DNA from: an uncultured Aquimarina sp.
GTDB lineage: Bacteria > Bacteroidota > Bacteroidia > Flavobacteriales > Flavobacteriaceae
Assembly (NCBI RefSeq): GCF_947492405.1
Contig: NZ_CANLMP010000009.1
Location: 112,020-176,019 of the forward strand
Direction: 5' to 3'
DNA length: 64,000 bases
This document shows positions 39,412 to 48,490 of the stretch, in pieces. How positions within the stretch are numbered: the stretch's first letter is position 1; each line of letters begins with the position of its first letter. A model generated the notes under the pieces. The model worked only from the letters and a program-made list of their open reading frames with translations, was not told the origin of the DNA and did no database searches. A program made the position numbers and the translations under genes.

Positions 39412-39663
39412 TCTAAAATAGCTTTTTGGCGAAAATCATTTTTTCAATTTGCCAAAATGGTTATTGATAAGAAGGAATATAAACCAGCTGTTAAGGAATA
39501 ATCTAAAATAGCTTTTTGGCGAAAATCATTTTTTCAATTTGCCAAAATGGTTATTGATAAGAAGGAATATAAACCAGCTGTTAAAGAATAATCTAAAATA
39601 GCTTTTTGGCGAAAATCATTTTTTCAATTTGCCAAAATGATTATTGATAAGAAGGAATATATA
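39361..39663 (+). repeat. 90-bp direct tandem repeat, three copies plus partial
   Basis: gccaaaatggttattgataagaaggaatataaaccagctgttaaggaataatctaaaatagctttttggcgaaaatcattttttcaattt at 39361, 39451, 39541; partial at 39631. Confidence 0.98.
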
Positions 39664-39839
39664 CTAGTTGATTGAAATTCTCTAGTTTTACAATATTTTT
39701 TTTGACAACTCCATAAAATCCGTAGCTTATAGTTGAAGAACTAATAAGTCTTACGGATTTCTTTTATTCACTCATAAAAAAGTAATGAATTAGTAAGTTT
39801 TTGTATCTGTTTTTGTGTAAACGTTAAAATTTTATCAAC

Positions 39840-39875
39840 ACGAAAACGTTTGCGCAATGCTTCAAACGTTTTCGT
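39840..39875. promoter_or_regulatory. Putative LacI-family operator pair upstream of alpha-amylase
   Basis: acgaaaacgtttg-cgcaatgctt-caaacgttttcgt, perfect 13-bp inverted repeat; each arm holds AAACGTTT. Confidence 0.7.
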
Positions 39876-39927
39876 TATAGGTAAAAATATTACATTGTAA
39901 GAAATTTAACACACAAACACTTATTTT

Positions 39928-41310
39928 ATGAAAACTTTTAAGTTTATCTATTTTTTGTTAGCGGTATCTTTTATAATGGTATCGTGCGGTAAAGATGAGG
40001 TTTTTGATTCTGTAGAAACGGAATCTATTAAACCTGAAGAATCAATTTCTACTAGAGCAGGTCTTAAATCTATAGGATCTGGAGTAATGATGCAAGCCTT
40101 TTATTGGGATGTTCCAGCCGGTGGTACTTGGTGGAATGTTGTCAAAGGAAAAGTTAACTCCTGGAGTAATGCAGGTGTTGATGCAATCTGGTTGCCTCCA
40201 GTTAGCAAAGCTCAGAACGGGCCATTTTCTATGGGATACGATCCTTTTGATTACTATGATTTCGGTCAGTATAATCAGATGGGAAGTACGCAAACCAGAT
40301 TTGGTTCTAAGTCAGAACTAGAATCGTTGATTTCTAGCGCTCATAATAAAGGACTCAATGTGATTGCAGATATAGTGATTAATCATAACAGTGGAGGGGA
40401 TTTAGAGCCAAATGAATTTGCTGGAAAAGATACATACACAAAATTTAATCCGTTGTCTAATAAATTTGATAGAACAAAATATGATTTTCATCCAAATGAA
40501 GCTTATAATTCTGATAGCGGTATTTTTGGCGGATTTCCAGATTTAAGTCATAACAAAGCATATGTACAGGATTGGTTATGGAAAAGAAGTAATTCTGTAG
40601 CTAAGTATTATAAGAATACTATGGGATTTGATGGATATAGATTTGATTATGTAAAAGGTTTTGCTCCTTGGGTTGCAAAAGAATTTCGTCAATCGACAGG
40701 TGCATTTGGTGTTGGAGAATATTGGGATGGAAATGTAAATACATTGGACTGGTGGACAAGTCAAGCTCAGATGTCAGCATTTGATTTTGCTTGCTACTAT
40801 AAAATGAGAGATGCGTTTGTTGGTAATAATTTAAATGCTCTTAGTGGTGATATGTTATGGAAAAGAAATGCAAGTAGAGCAGTTACCTTTGTGGCAAATC
40901 ATGATACTGATGAGATTTATACAAATAAGCTATTGGCATATGCGTATATTTTAACGCACGAAGGATATCCTGCTCTTTTTTATAGAGATTATGAAGACTG
41001 GTTAGATAAAAACAAATTGAATAACCTGATTTGGATACATAATAATCTTGCAGGAGGTAATACATCAAACCTTTGGACGGATAATGATGAGTATATAGCC
41101 AGAAGAAATGGTGGTGGAGGAAAGAATGGTTTGGTTGTGTATATCAATAACTCTAATTCATGGAAAGAAAGATGGATTCAGACAAACTGGTCTAATAGAA
41201 CAATAAAAGATTATACTGGTAATTCTGGTTGGGAACCTACTACGCAAGGAGGAAAGTGGGTTAAGATCCAGGCGCCACCAAAAGGATATACTGTTTGGTC
41301 TCTAAAATAA
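39928..41310 (+). CDS. Secreted alpha-amylase (GH13), lipoprotein
   Basis: VMMQAFYWDVPAGGTWWN, VIADIVINH, GFDGYRFDYVKGF, GEYW, FVANHDTD. Confidence 0.95.
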   Translation: MKTFKFIYFLLAVSFIMVSCGKDEVFDSVETESIKPEESISTRAGLKSIGSGVMMQAFYWDVPAGGTWWNVVKGKVNSWSNAGVDAIWLPPVSKAQNGPFSMGYDPFDYYDFGQYNQMGSTQTRFGSKSELESLISSAHNKGLNVIADIVINHNSGGDLEPNEFAGKDTYTKFNPLSNKFDRTKYDFHPNEAYNSDSGIFGGFPDLSHNKAYVQDWLWKRSNSVAKYYKNTMGFDGYRFDYVKGFAPWVAKEFRQSTGAFGVGEYWDGNVNTLDWWTSQAQMSAFDFACYYKMRDAFVGNNLNALSGDMLWKRNASRAVTFVANHDTDEIYTNKLLAYAYILTHEGYPALFYRDYEDWLDKNKLNNLIWIHNNLAGGNTSNLWTDNDEYIARRNGGGGKNGLVVYINNSNSWKERWIQTNWSNRTIKDYTGNSGWEPTTQGGKWVKIQAPPKGYTVWSLK

Positions 41311-41471
41311 AGAATGAATGTTCTTATTGATTTATAAGAATAACATTTAATGATACGGTTTTTTTATCTGTTATAGTGTTTTAAAGCGGATAAAAAAACC
41401 GTATTTTTTATAGAGATTATAAAGAGTTTAAAATAAATAAGTAAATAATAATTAAGTTATTTGAAAAAAGC

Positions 41472-41501
41472 TTTGTAGATAATACTTTTGTGTTATCTTT
41501 G
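41472..41501 (+). promoter_or_regulatory. Bacteroidetes-type promoter of rpsU
   Basis: TTTG (41472-41475)-N18-TATCTTTG (41494-41501). Confidence 0.7.
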
Positions 41502-41533
41502 CACCCTAATTTTTAAAGAAAGGAGGTAACACT

Positions 41534-41728
41534 ATGTTAATTATACCAGTTAAAGACGGAGAAAATATAGATAGAGCGTTAAAACGTTTTAAGCGTAAAT
41601 TCGACAGAACAGGAACTATGCGTCAGCTGCGTAAGCGTCAGGCGTTCACAAAGCCTTCTGTTGAGCGTAGAGCTCAGGTTCAAAAAGCGCAGTATATACA
41701 GCACTTAAGAGATCAAGAGGAAATTTAA
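41534..41728 (+). CDS. rpsU: 30S ribosomal protein S21
   Basis: MLIIPVKDGENIDRALKRFKRKFDRTGTMRQLRKRQAF. Confidence 0.97.
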   Translation: MLIIPVKDGENIDRALKRFKRKFDRTGTMRQLRKRQAFTKPSVERRAQVQKAQYIQHLRDQEEI

Positions 41729-41833
41729 AACAACATGTTGAAACGTTGTATGTTTTTAATTCTTTTTAGGAATTAAACTTCGTTTTTCAGTATATATAAT
41801 TTTAAACCATTAGATACCAAAAGTTTTATACTT

Positions 41834-42745
41834 TTGTTGTCTAATGGTTTTTTTGTGTTTGTTAAAGAGTTTATAGATTATTTACTTTTAGAGAAAAAGT
41901 ATTCAGTTCATACAGTTACCGCATATCGGAGAGATTTGTTGTCTTATATTGATTTTTGTGAAAAAGAATATGACGAAAAAGATATCTCAAGATCAAATTA
42001 TGCTCAAATCCGTTCCTGGATTATAAATTTGGTTGATGAAGGGGTTTCTAATAGGTCAATTAATAGGAAAGTATCTTCACTTAAGTCGTATTATAAGTTT
42101 TTGCTAAAGACTGGTCAAATAGATAAAACCCCTTTAGCTAAGCATAGTGCATTAAAAGTTTCAAAAAAGCTGCAAATTCCATTCTCAAATACAGAAGTGG
42201 ATACTGTTTTGAGCGCACTATTGGGTGGAGAAGATTTTAAAAGTGTTAGAGATAGGTTAATTGTTGAGCTTTTTTATGCAACAGGAATGCGTAGAATTGA
42301 ATTAGTTAATCTAAAAATAAGTAATATTGATCTCTTGGGTAAACAGGTAAAGGTACTAGGGAAGCGCAATAAGGAAAGGTATATACCTTTAATACCGTCA
42401 ATTATTTCTACTATCAAAAAATATTTAGAATTAAGATCAGAGGTTGTGGTTGGGTCTGAAAATCCTTTTTTACTGTTAACAGAAAAAGGAGTTAAAATCT
42501 ATGAAACACTTGTGTATCGAATCATAAATGGTTATTTTAGTAAGGCATCTTCTAAAGTGAAAAAGAGCCCGCATATATTGAGACATTCATTTGCGACGCA
42601 TCTGCTCAATGAAGGTGCAAACTTAAATGCTGTAAAAGAATTACTTGGTCATTCTAGTTTAGCTTCTACTGAGGTGTATACACATCATAGTGTTGCGCAA
42701 TTATCAAAAGTACACAAGGAGTCTCACCCAAGGAATAAAAAGTAG
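41834..42745 (+). CDS. xerC: Tyrosine recombinase XerC-like (start uncertain)
   Basis: ATGMRRIELVNL, HILRHSFATHLLNEGANLNAVKELLGHSSLASTEVYTH. Confidence 0.92.
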   Translation: MLSNGFFVFVKEFIDYLLLEKKYSVHTVTAYRRDLLSYIDFCEKEYDEKDISRSNYAQIRSWIINLVDEGVSNRSINRKVSSLKSYYKFLLKTGQIDKTPLAKHSALKVSKKLQIPFSNTEVDTVLSALLGGEDFKSVRDRLIVELFYATGMRRIELVNLKISNIDLLGKQVKVLGKRNKERYIPLIPSIISTIKKYLELRSEVVVGSENPFLLLTEKGVKIYETLVYRIINGYFSKASSKVKKSPHILRHSFATHLLNEGANLNAVKELLGHSSLASTEVYTHHSVAQLSKVHKESHPRNKK

Positions 42746-42811
42746 CGTATTTCTTTTACGTTAATATCTTTTAGGCTTTAAATATTTGTTTAACCAATTA
42801 AAATAACACCT

Positions 42812-43114
42812 ATGAAAGTGAACTTGCAATCCGTAAATTTTAATGTAGATCAGAAATTGGTAGATTTTACACAGACGAAATTGGATAAGTTAGAAAATCA
42901 TTTTAGTCGTATTATTCATGCTGATGTTTTTTTGAAAGTTATGAATACAAGTGGTAAAGAAAATAAAATCACTGAAATTTTACTGAGTGTTCCTGGAGAT
43001 GAGTTTATCATAAAAAAAATAAACAAAAGCTTTGAAGAAGGTGTGGATGAGTGTGTTAGTTCATTAGAAAGACAATTGCGAAAACGGAAGGAAAAATTAA
43101 ATGCACATGTTTGA
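42812..43114 (+). CDS. hpf: Ribosome hibernation-promoting factor, HPF/YfiA family
   Basis: QSVNFNVDQKLVDFTQTKLDKLENHFSRI. Confidence 0.9.
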   Translation: MKVNLQSVNFNVDQKLVDFTQTKLDKLENHFSRIIHADVFLKVMNTSGKENKITEILLSVPGDEFIIKKINKSFEEGVDECVSSLERQLRKRKEKLNAHV

Positions 43115-43135
43115 TAATTTTTTTTTAAAAATTGT

Positions 43136-43165
43136 TTTGTGTAAGAAATAAATTCTATACATTTG
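43136..43165 (+). promoter_or_regulatory. Promoter of tRNA-Thr
   Basis: TTTG-N18-TACATTTG. Confidence 0.7.
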
Positions 43166-43216
43166 CAGTCCGTTAGAAATAGCGGACTTTTTTATGCTTA
43201 AAAAAGTAACTAAAAA

Positions 43217-43290
43217 GCCGATGTAGCTCAGCTGGCTAGAGCAGCTGATTTGTAATCAGCAGGTCGTGGGTTCGAGTCCCTCCATCGGCT
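43217..43290 (+). tRNA. tRNA-Thr (anticodon TGT)
   Basis: Cloverleaf gccgatg...ctgatttgtaatcag...ggttcgagtcc...catcggc. Confidence 0.95.
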
Positions 43291-43455
43291 CTTGAAATAT
43301 TGAAATTTGCAAAGGGTTTTCTGGGTTGAATTATGTTCGAGCTGTATGAAAATTAGGGACAAGAAATCTATCCTGAGCAATGTCGGTGGGAGTTCCTCCA
43401 ACGACTATTTAAAAGGTGGAATTTTGAAAAAAAATGGAACCTTTTTTTATAAAAT

Positions 43456-43485
43456 TTTGAATTGTAAAATATTTGATTACTTTTG
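43456..43485 (+). promoter_or_regulatory. Promoter upstream of tRNA-Tyr
   Basis: TTTG-N18-TACTTTTG. Confidence 0.7.
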
Positions 43486-43529
43486 CGCTTTCAAAATTTA
43501 GAAGTTCATTCTAAAATAATGATTTTTTT

Positions 43530-43611
<82 letters not shown>

Positions 43612-43643
43612 CAACCTTCAATTTTGATTTCAAAATTGTAAAT

Positions 43644-43716
43644 GCGGGAGTAGCTCAGTTGGTAGAGCGTCAGCCTTCCAAGCTGAATGTCGCCGGTTCG
43701 AACCCGGTCTCCCGCT
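43644..43716 (+). tRNA. tRNA-Gly (anticodon TCC)
   Basis: gcgggag...cagccttccaagctg...ctcccgc. Confidence 0.95.
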
Positions 43717-43843
43717 CTTAAAAAATACAGAGCTAATCTTGATGCATTTTTAGCATTGGATTTTTAAAACAATAATAATGATGAATCGGTTTTCTTTCGA
43801 TATATAATGAAGGACTCTGGTTTATCATTGTGTACTTTAAAAA

Positions 43844-43915
43844 GCCGGTGTAGCTCAGGGGTAGAGCGTTTCCTTGGTAAGGAAGAGGTCACGAGTTCAA
43901 ATCTCGTCATTGGCT
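43844..43915 (+). tRNA. tRNA-Thr (anticodon GGT)
   Basis: gccggtg...tttccttggtaaggaa...cattggc. Confidence 0.95.
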
Positions 43916-43973
43916 CTTAGTTCAGAAGCATTAATTGAACACTAATATATAACTAAGATTAAATAAATTAATT

Positions 43974-45161
43974 ATGGCAAAGGAAACTTTTGATCGTTCC
44001 AAACCGCACTTAAATATTGGTACTATTGGACACGTTGATCACGGTAAAACAACTTTAACGGCTGCGATTACTAAGGTATTAGCAGATGCTGGTCTTTCTG
44101 AGGCTAGAGATTTCGATACTATCGATAACGCTCCAGAAGAAAAAGAAAGAGGTATTACTATTAATACTTCTCACGTAGAATATCAAACTGCTAACCGTCA
44201 CTATGCACACGTTGACTGTCCAGGTCACGCCGATTATGTAAAGAACATGGTAACTGGTGCTGCTCAAATGGATGGAGCAATTTTGGTTGTAGCTGCGACA
44301 GATGGACCTATGCCACAAACTCGTGAGCACATCTTATTAGGACGTCAGGTAGGTATTCCAAGAATCGTTGTATTCCTTAATAAAGTGGATATGGTTGATG
44401 ATGATGAGCTATTAGAATTGGTAGAAATGGAAGTTAGAGATCTTCTTTCTTTCTATGAATATGATGGTGATAATGGACCTGTTGTTTCTGGTTCTGCACT
44501 TGGAGCATTAAATGGAGAGCAAAAATGGGTTGATACCGTTTTAGAATTAATGAAGGAAGTAGATGCTTGGATCGAAGAGCCATTACGTGAGATCGATAAA
44601 GATTTCTTAATGCCGATTGAAGATGTATTCTCTATTACTGGTCGTGGTACTGTTGCAACTGGACGTATCGAAACTGGTATTGCTAACACTGGAGATCCTG
44701 TAGAGATTATTGGTATGGGAGCTGAGAAATTAACTTCTACTATTACTGGTATCGAGATGTTCCGTCAAATATTAGATAGAGGAGAAGCTGGAGATAACGC
44801 TGGTATCTTATTAAGAGGTATTGAGAAAACTCAGATCTCAAGAGGTATGGTAATTACTAAGCCTGGATCTGTAACTCCACATTCTAAATTTAAAGCTGAG
44901 GTTTATATCCTTAAGAAAGAAGAAGGTGGACGTCATACACCATTCCATAATAACTACCGTCCTCAGTTCTACGTTCGTACAACTGATGTAACTGGAAACA
45001 TTGCGCTTCCTGATGGAGTTGAAATGGTTATGCCTGGAGATAACTTAACAATTACTGTTGAGCTTATTCAGCCAATCGCAATGAATGTAGGTCTTCGTTT
45101 TGCTATCCGTGAAGGTGGTAGAACAGTAGGTGCTGGACAGGTTACTGAAATTTTAGACTAA
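43974..45161 (+). CDS. tuf: Elongation factor Tu
   Basis: [33 protein letters not shown]. Confidence 0.99.
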   Translation: MAKETFDRSKPHLNIGTIGHVDHGKTTLTAAITKVLADAGLSEARDFDTIDNAPEEKERGITINTSHVEYQTANRHYAHVDCPGHADYVKNMVTGAAQMDGAILVVAATDGPMPQTREHILLGRQVGIPRIVVFLNKVDMVDDDELLELVEMEVRDLLSFYEYDGDNGPVVSGSALGALNGEQKWVDTVLELMKEVDAWIEEPLREIDKDFLMPIEDVFSITGRGTVATGRIETGIANTGDPVEIIGMGAEKLTSTITGIEMFRQILDRGEAGDNAGILLRGIEKTQISRGMVITKPGSVTPHSKFKAEVYILKKEEGGRHTPFHNNYRPQFYVRTTDVTGNIALPDGVEMVMPGDNLTITVELIQPIAMNVGLRFAIREGGRTVGAGQVTEILD

Positions 45162-45185
45162 TACAATATATTAATATATGAGGTG

Positions 45186-45209
45186 AGGTATTCGTTACGG
45201 CGAATACCT
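45186..45209 (+). terminator. Hairpin between tuf and tRNA-Trp
   Basis: aggtattcg-ttacgg-cgaatacct. Confidence 0.65.
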
Positions 45210-45221
45210 TGACTTATGTAT

Positions 45222-45294
45222 ACGGGTTTAGCTCAGTTGGTAGAGCACTGGTCTCCAAAACCAGGTGTCGGGAGTTCGAGTCTCTCAACCCGTG
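45222..45294 (+). tRNA. tRNA-Trp (anticodon CCA)
   Basis: acgggtt...actggtctccaaaaccag...aacccgt. Confidence 0.95.
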
Positions 45295-45393
45295 CTAATA
45301 AATATGAAAAATATCTTCATTTAAATAAAATGAAGTTGATATAATGAATTTATAATGGTAAGAGTTTTTCTTGTCATTAAAAAGAATAATAAG

Positions 45394-45591
45394 ATGGCTG
45401 GATTAATAGATTACATTACGGAATCATATAGCGAATTAAAAAACCACGTAACATGGACTCCTTGGGCAGAAGCACAAAGGCTTACCTTAGTTACTATTGT
45501 TTTTTCGGTTATTTTTTCATTAGCTATCTGGGGGGTTGATACTGTATTTAGTAATGTAATAGAGTATTATTTCACTTTAGTTAAATCGTAA
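45394..45591 (+). CDS. secE: Preprotein translocase subunit SecE
   Basis: ITESYSELKNHVTWTPWAEAQRLTLVTIVFSVIFSLAIWGVD; between tRNA-Trp and nusG. Confidence 0.95.
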   Translation: MAGLIDYITESYSELKNHVTWTPWAEAQRLTLVTIVFSVIFSLAIWGVDTVFSNVIEYYFTLVKS

Positions 45592-45596
45592 TTATA

Positions 45597-46151
45597 ATGG
45601 CTGAGGTTGGTAATACAAAAAAATGGTACGTTGTACGTGCTGTAAGTGGTCAAGAAAATAAAATCAAGGACTATATTGAGCGAGAAATTGCTCATATGGG
45701 AATGGAGGATTATGTTTCTCAGATTTTGGTTCCTACTGAAAAGGTTATTCAGATCCGAAATGGGAAAAAAATTCATAAAGAAAGAGTGTATTTTCCAGGA
45801 TATGTTATGATAGAAGCAAATCTTTCTGGAGAAATTCCCCATATCATAAAGTCTATTAATGGAGTAATTGGTTTTCTTGGAGAGGTTAAAGGAGGAGATC
45901 CTGTACCTTTAAGAAAAGCGGAGATTAATAGAATGCTTGGTAAAGTAGATGAGCTTGCTGTAAAAACGGATAATGTTGCTATCCCTTATACTGTTGGAGA
46001 AACGGTTAAAGTAATTGATGGTCCTTTTAACGGTTTTAACGGTACAGTTGAGAAGGTTAATGAAGAAAAGCGTAAGCTAGAAGTAATGGTTAAGATTTTC
46101 GGAAGAAAAACACCATTAGAATTAAGCTATATGCAAGTAGAAAAAGTATAA
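45597..46151 (+). CDS. nusG: Transcription termination/antitermination protein NusG
   Basis: KKWYVVRAVSGQENKIKDYIE...VKVIDGPFNGFNGTVEKVNEEKRKLEVMVKIFGRKTPLEL. Confidence 0.97.
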   Translation: MAEVGNTKKWYVVRAVSGQENKIKDYIEREIAHMGMEDYVSQILVPTEKVIQIRNGKKIHKERVYFPGYVMIEANLSGEIPHIIKSINGVIGFLGEVKGGDPVPLRKAEINRMLGKVDELAVKTDNVAIPYTVGETVKVIDGPFNGFNGTVEKVNEEKRKLEVMVKIFGRKTPLELSYMQVEKV

Positions 46152-46173
46152 TAATTGTTACATTATATATCCT

Positions 46174-46210
46174 GAATTGTTCTTATTGCTTCCACTTTAT
46201 AGAACAATTC
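46174..46210 (+). promoter_or_regulatory. Hairpin in the nusG-rplK intergenic leader
   Basis: gaattgttct-N17-agaacaattc, perfect 10-bp stem. Confidence 0.6.
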
Positions 46211-46228
46211 TAATTTAAAATTAGAAAA

Positions 46229-46666
46229 ATGGCTAAAGAAATAAGTAAGGTTGTAAAACTTCAAGTACGTGGAGGAGCGGCGAACCCATCCCCACCAGTT
46301 GGACCTGCTTTAGGTGCTGCCGGAGTGAATATCATGGAATTCTGTAAGCAATTCAATGGTAGAACACAAGATAAAGCTGGTAAAGTATTGCCAGTTGTTA
46401 TTAATGTTTACAAAGACAAATCTTTTGATTTTGTAATCAAAACTCCACCTGCGGCGGTTCAAATACTGGAAGCAGCAAAACAAAAGAAAGGTTCAGGAGA
46501 GCCAAATCGTAAAAAAGTGGCTAGTGTTACTTGGGATCAAGTTCGTACGATAGCAGAAGATAAAATGCAAGATTTAAATGCATTTACTATAGAATCTGCT
46601 ATGAAAATGATTGCCGGTACCGCTCGTTCAATGGGTGTAACTGTAAAAGGACAAGCTCCTTTTTAA
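46229..46666 (+). CDS. rplK: 50S ribosomal protein L11
   Basis: [36 protein letters not shown]. Confidence 0.98.
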   Translation: MAKEISKVVKLQVRGGAANPSPPVGPALGAAGVNIMEFCKQFNGRTQDKAGKVLPVVINVYKDKSFDFVIKTPPAAVQILEAAKQKKGSGEPNRKKVASVTWDQVRTIAEDKMQDLNAFTIESAMKMIAGTARSMGVTVKGQAPF

Positions 46667-46684
46667 TCCAAAAACGTGTAGAAA

Positions 46685-47380
46685 ATGGCAAAAGTAACTA
46701 AAAAGCAAAAAGAAGTTAGAGCTAAAGTCGAAAAGAATAAAGCATATTCAGTAGACGAAGCTTCTGCTTTAGTAAAAGAAATAACAAACGTAAATTTTGA
46801 TGCTTCTGTAGATTTAGCTGTTCGTTTGAACGTAGATCCTCGTAAAGCTAATCAAATGGTACGTGGTGTGGTAACATTACCTCACGGAACAGGTAAGGAT
46901 GTTAAAGTTCTTGCATTAGTAACACCAGATAAAGAAGCTGAAGCTAAAGAAGCAGGAGCGGATTTTGTAGGTCTTGATGAGTATCTTGATAAGATCAAAG
47001 GCGGATGGACTGATGTAGATGTGATCATTACAATGCCTAGTGTTATGGGTAAATTAGGACCATTAGGTCGAGTATTAGGACCACGTGGTTTAATGCCAAA
47101 CCCTAAAACAGGTACAGTAACAATGGATATAGCAAAAGCTGTTTCTGATGTAAAAGCTGGTAAAATTGATTTCAAAGTTGATAAAACCGGTATTGTTCAC
47201 GCTGCAATTGGTAAATCATCTTTTTCTGCAGATAAAATCGCAGGAAATGCAAAAGAATTATTAACAACATTAGTGAAGTTAAAACCTGTGGCTGCTAAGG
47301 GTGTGTATATTAAATCAATATATATGTCTTCTACAATGAGCCCTGGTGTGGAGATTGATTCTAAGAACTATGCTGGGTAA
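46685..47380 (+). CDS. rplA: 50S ribosomal protein L1
   Basis: [36 protein letters not shown]. Confidence 0.98.
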   Translation: MAKVTKKQKEVRAKVEKNKAYSVDEASALVKEITNVNFDASVDLAVRLNVDPRKANQMVRGVVTLPHGTGKDVKVLALVTPDKEAEAKEAGADFVGLDEYLDKIKGGWTDVDVIITMPSVMGKLGPLGRVLGPRGLMPNPKTGTVTMDIAKAVSDVKAGKIDFKVDKTGIVHAAIGKSSFSADKIAGNAKELLTTLVKLKPVAAKGVYIKSIYMSSTMSPGVEIDSKNYAG

Positions 47381-47395
47381 TTAAGATAAACGATT

Positions 47396-47917
47396 ATGAC
47401 AAGAGAAGAAAAATCACAAGTAATTGAAGACTTAACTGCTCAGTTAGCTGAAAACACTAATATCTATTTAGCGGATATTTCAGGTTTAGATGCAGGAACA
47501 ACTTCAAATTTACGTAGAGCTTGTTTTAAAGCTAACGTATCATTAAAAGTAATTAAGAATACACTCCTTGCTAAAGCAATGGAGAAATCTGATAAAGATT
47601 TTGGAGAGTTGCCAGAAGTATTAAAAGGTAATACTTCAATCATGTTCTCTGAAACAGGTAATGCACCAGCAAAGGTTATAAAAGAGTTTCGTAAGAAATC
47701 TGAGAAGCCTTTATTAAAAGGAGCTTTTGTAGAAGAAGCAATTTTTGTTGGCGATGAAACTCTGGATGCACTTGTAGATATCAAGTCTAAAGAAGAAGTT
47801 ATCGGAGAAATTATTGGCTTATTACAGTCACCGGCTAAGAATGTTATTTCTGCATTAAAGTCTAGTGGAGGTACTATAGCAGGTATTCTTAAAACATTAT
47901 CCGAGAAAGAAGGATAA
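47396..47917 (+). CDS. rplJ: 50S ribosomal protein L10
   Basis: Position between rplA and rplL; KANVSLKVIKNTLLAKAME. Confidence 0.97.
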   Translation: MTREEKSQVIEDLTAQLAENTNIYLADISGLDAGTTSNLRRACFKANVSLKVIKNTLLAKAMEKSDKDFGELPEVLKGNTSIMFSETGNAPAKVIKEFRKKSEKPLLKGAFVEEAIFVGDETLDALVDIKSKEEVIGEIIGLLQSPAKNVISALKSSGGTIAGILKTLSEKEG

Positions 47918-47983
47918 TCAAGCGTGTACGCACTTTTTAACAAATATATTTCAATTAAAAAAAATTATTAAAAACGATAGAAA

Positions 47984-48361
47984 ATGGCAGATTTAAAAGA
48001 ATTCGCAGAACAATTAGTTAACTTAACAGTAAAAGAAGTTAATGAGTTAGCTGATATATTAAAAGATGAGTATGGTATCGAGCCTGCTGCTGCTGCAGTA
48101 GCTGTAGCTGCTGGTGGTGGAGCTGCTGGTGGAGATGCTGCTGAAGAAAAAACTGAATTTGATGTAATCCTTAAAGCAGCTGGTGGTGCTAAATTAGCAG
48201 TTGTTAAACTTGTGAAGGAATTAACTGGTCTTGGTCTTAAAGAAGCTAAAGGATTAGTTGATGATGCTCCAAGTGCAATCAAAGAAGGTATTGCTAAAGA
48301 TGAAGCAGAAGCTCTTAAAGCTCAATTAGAAGAGGCTGGAGCAGAGGTTGAGCTTAAGTAA
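47984..48361 (+). CDS. rplL: 50S ribosomal protein L7/L12
   Basis: [42 protein letters not shown]. Confidence 0.99.
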   Translation: MADLKEFAEQLVNLTVKEVNELADILKDEYGIEPAAAAVAVAAGGGAAGGDAAEEKTEFDVILKAAGGAKLAVVKLVKELTGLGLKEAKGLVDDAPSAIKEGIAKDEAEALKAQLEEAGAEVELK

Positions 48362-48383
48362 GCTTACCATATATTGACATAGA

Positions 48384-48420
48384 GGTTTAGACCTGGAGAA
48401 TTTTCTCTAAGGTCTAAACC
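48384..48420 (+). promoter_or_regulatory. Strong hairpin between rplL and rpoB (attenuator/processing-like)
   Basis: ggtttagacc...ggtctaaacc, with inner tggagaa/ttctcta pairing. Confidence 0.75.
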
Positions 48421-48490
48421 ATTTTGCGTATATAAATATGATGTATTAAAATACGCTGTTTTTTAAATTTTAATTTAATTCCGTCCATTG

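Noticed and set aside
39361-39663. 90-bp array as a CRISPR locus
   Set aside because: Units are contiguous with no variable spacers and include the end of a CDS; no cas genes nearby.
41834-42745. XerC-like recombinase as an integrative-element integrase acting on the nearby tRNAs
   Set aside because: Conserved housekeeping position between rpsU and hpf; no att-like direct repeats or element cargo seen around the tRNAs.
44079-44330. ORFs antisense to tuf, rpoB, rpoC and other conserved genes (e.g. 44079-44330, 46882-47175, 47464-47943, 50491-50718)
   Set aside because: Shadow ORFs opposite strongly conserved genes; no independent coding signal.
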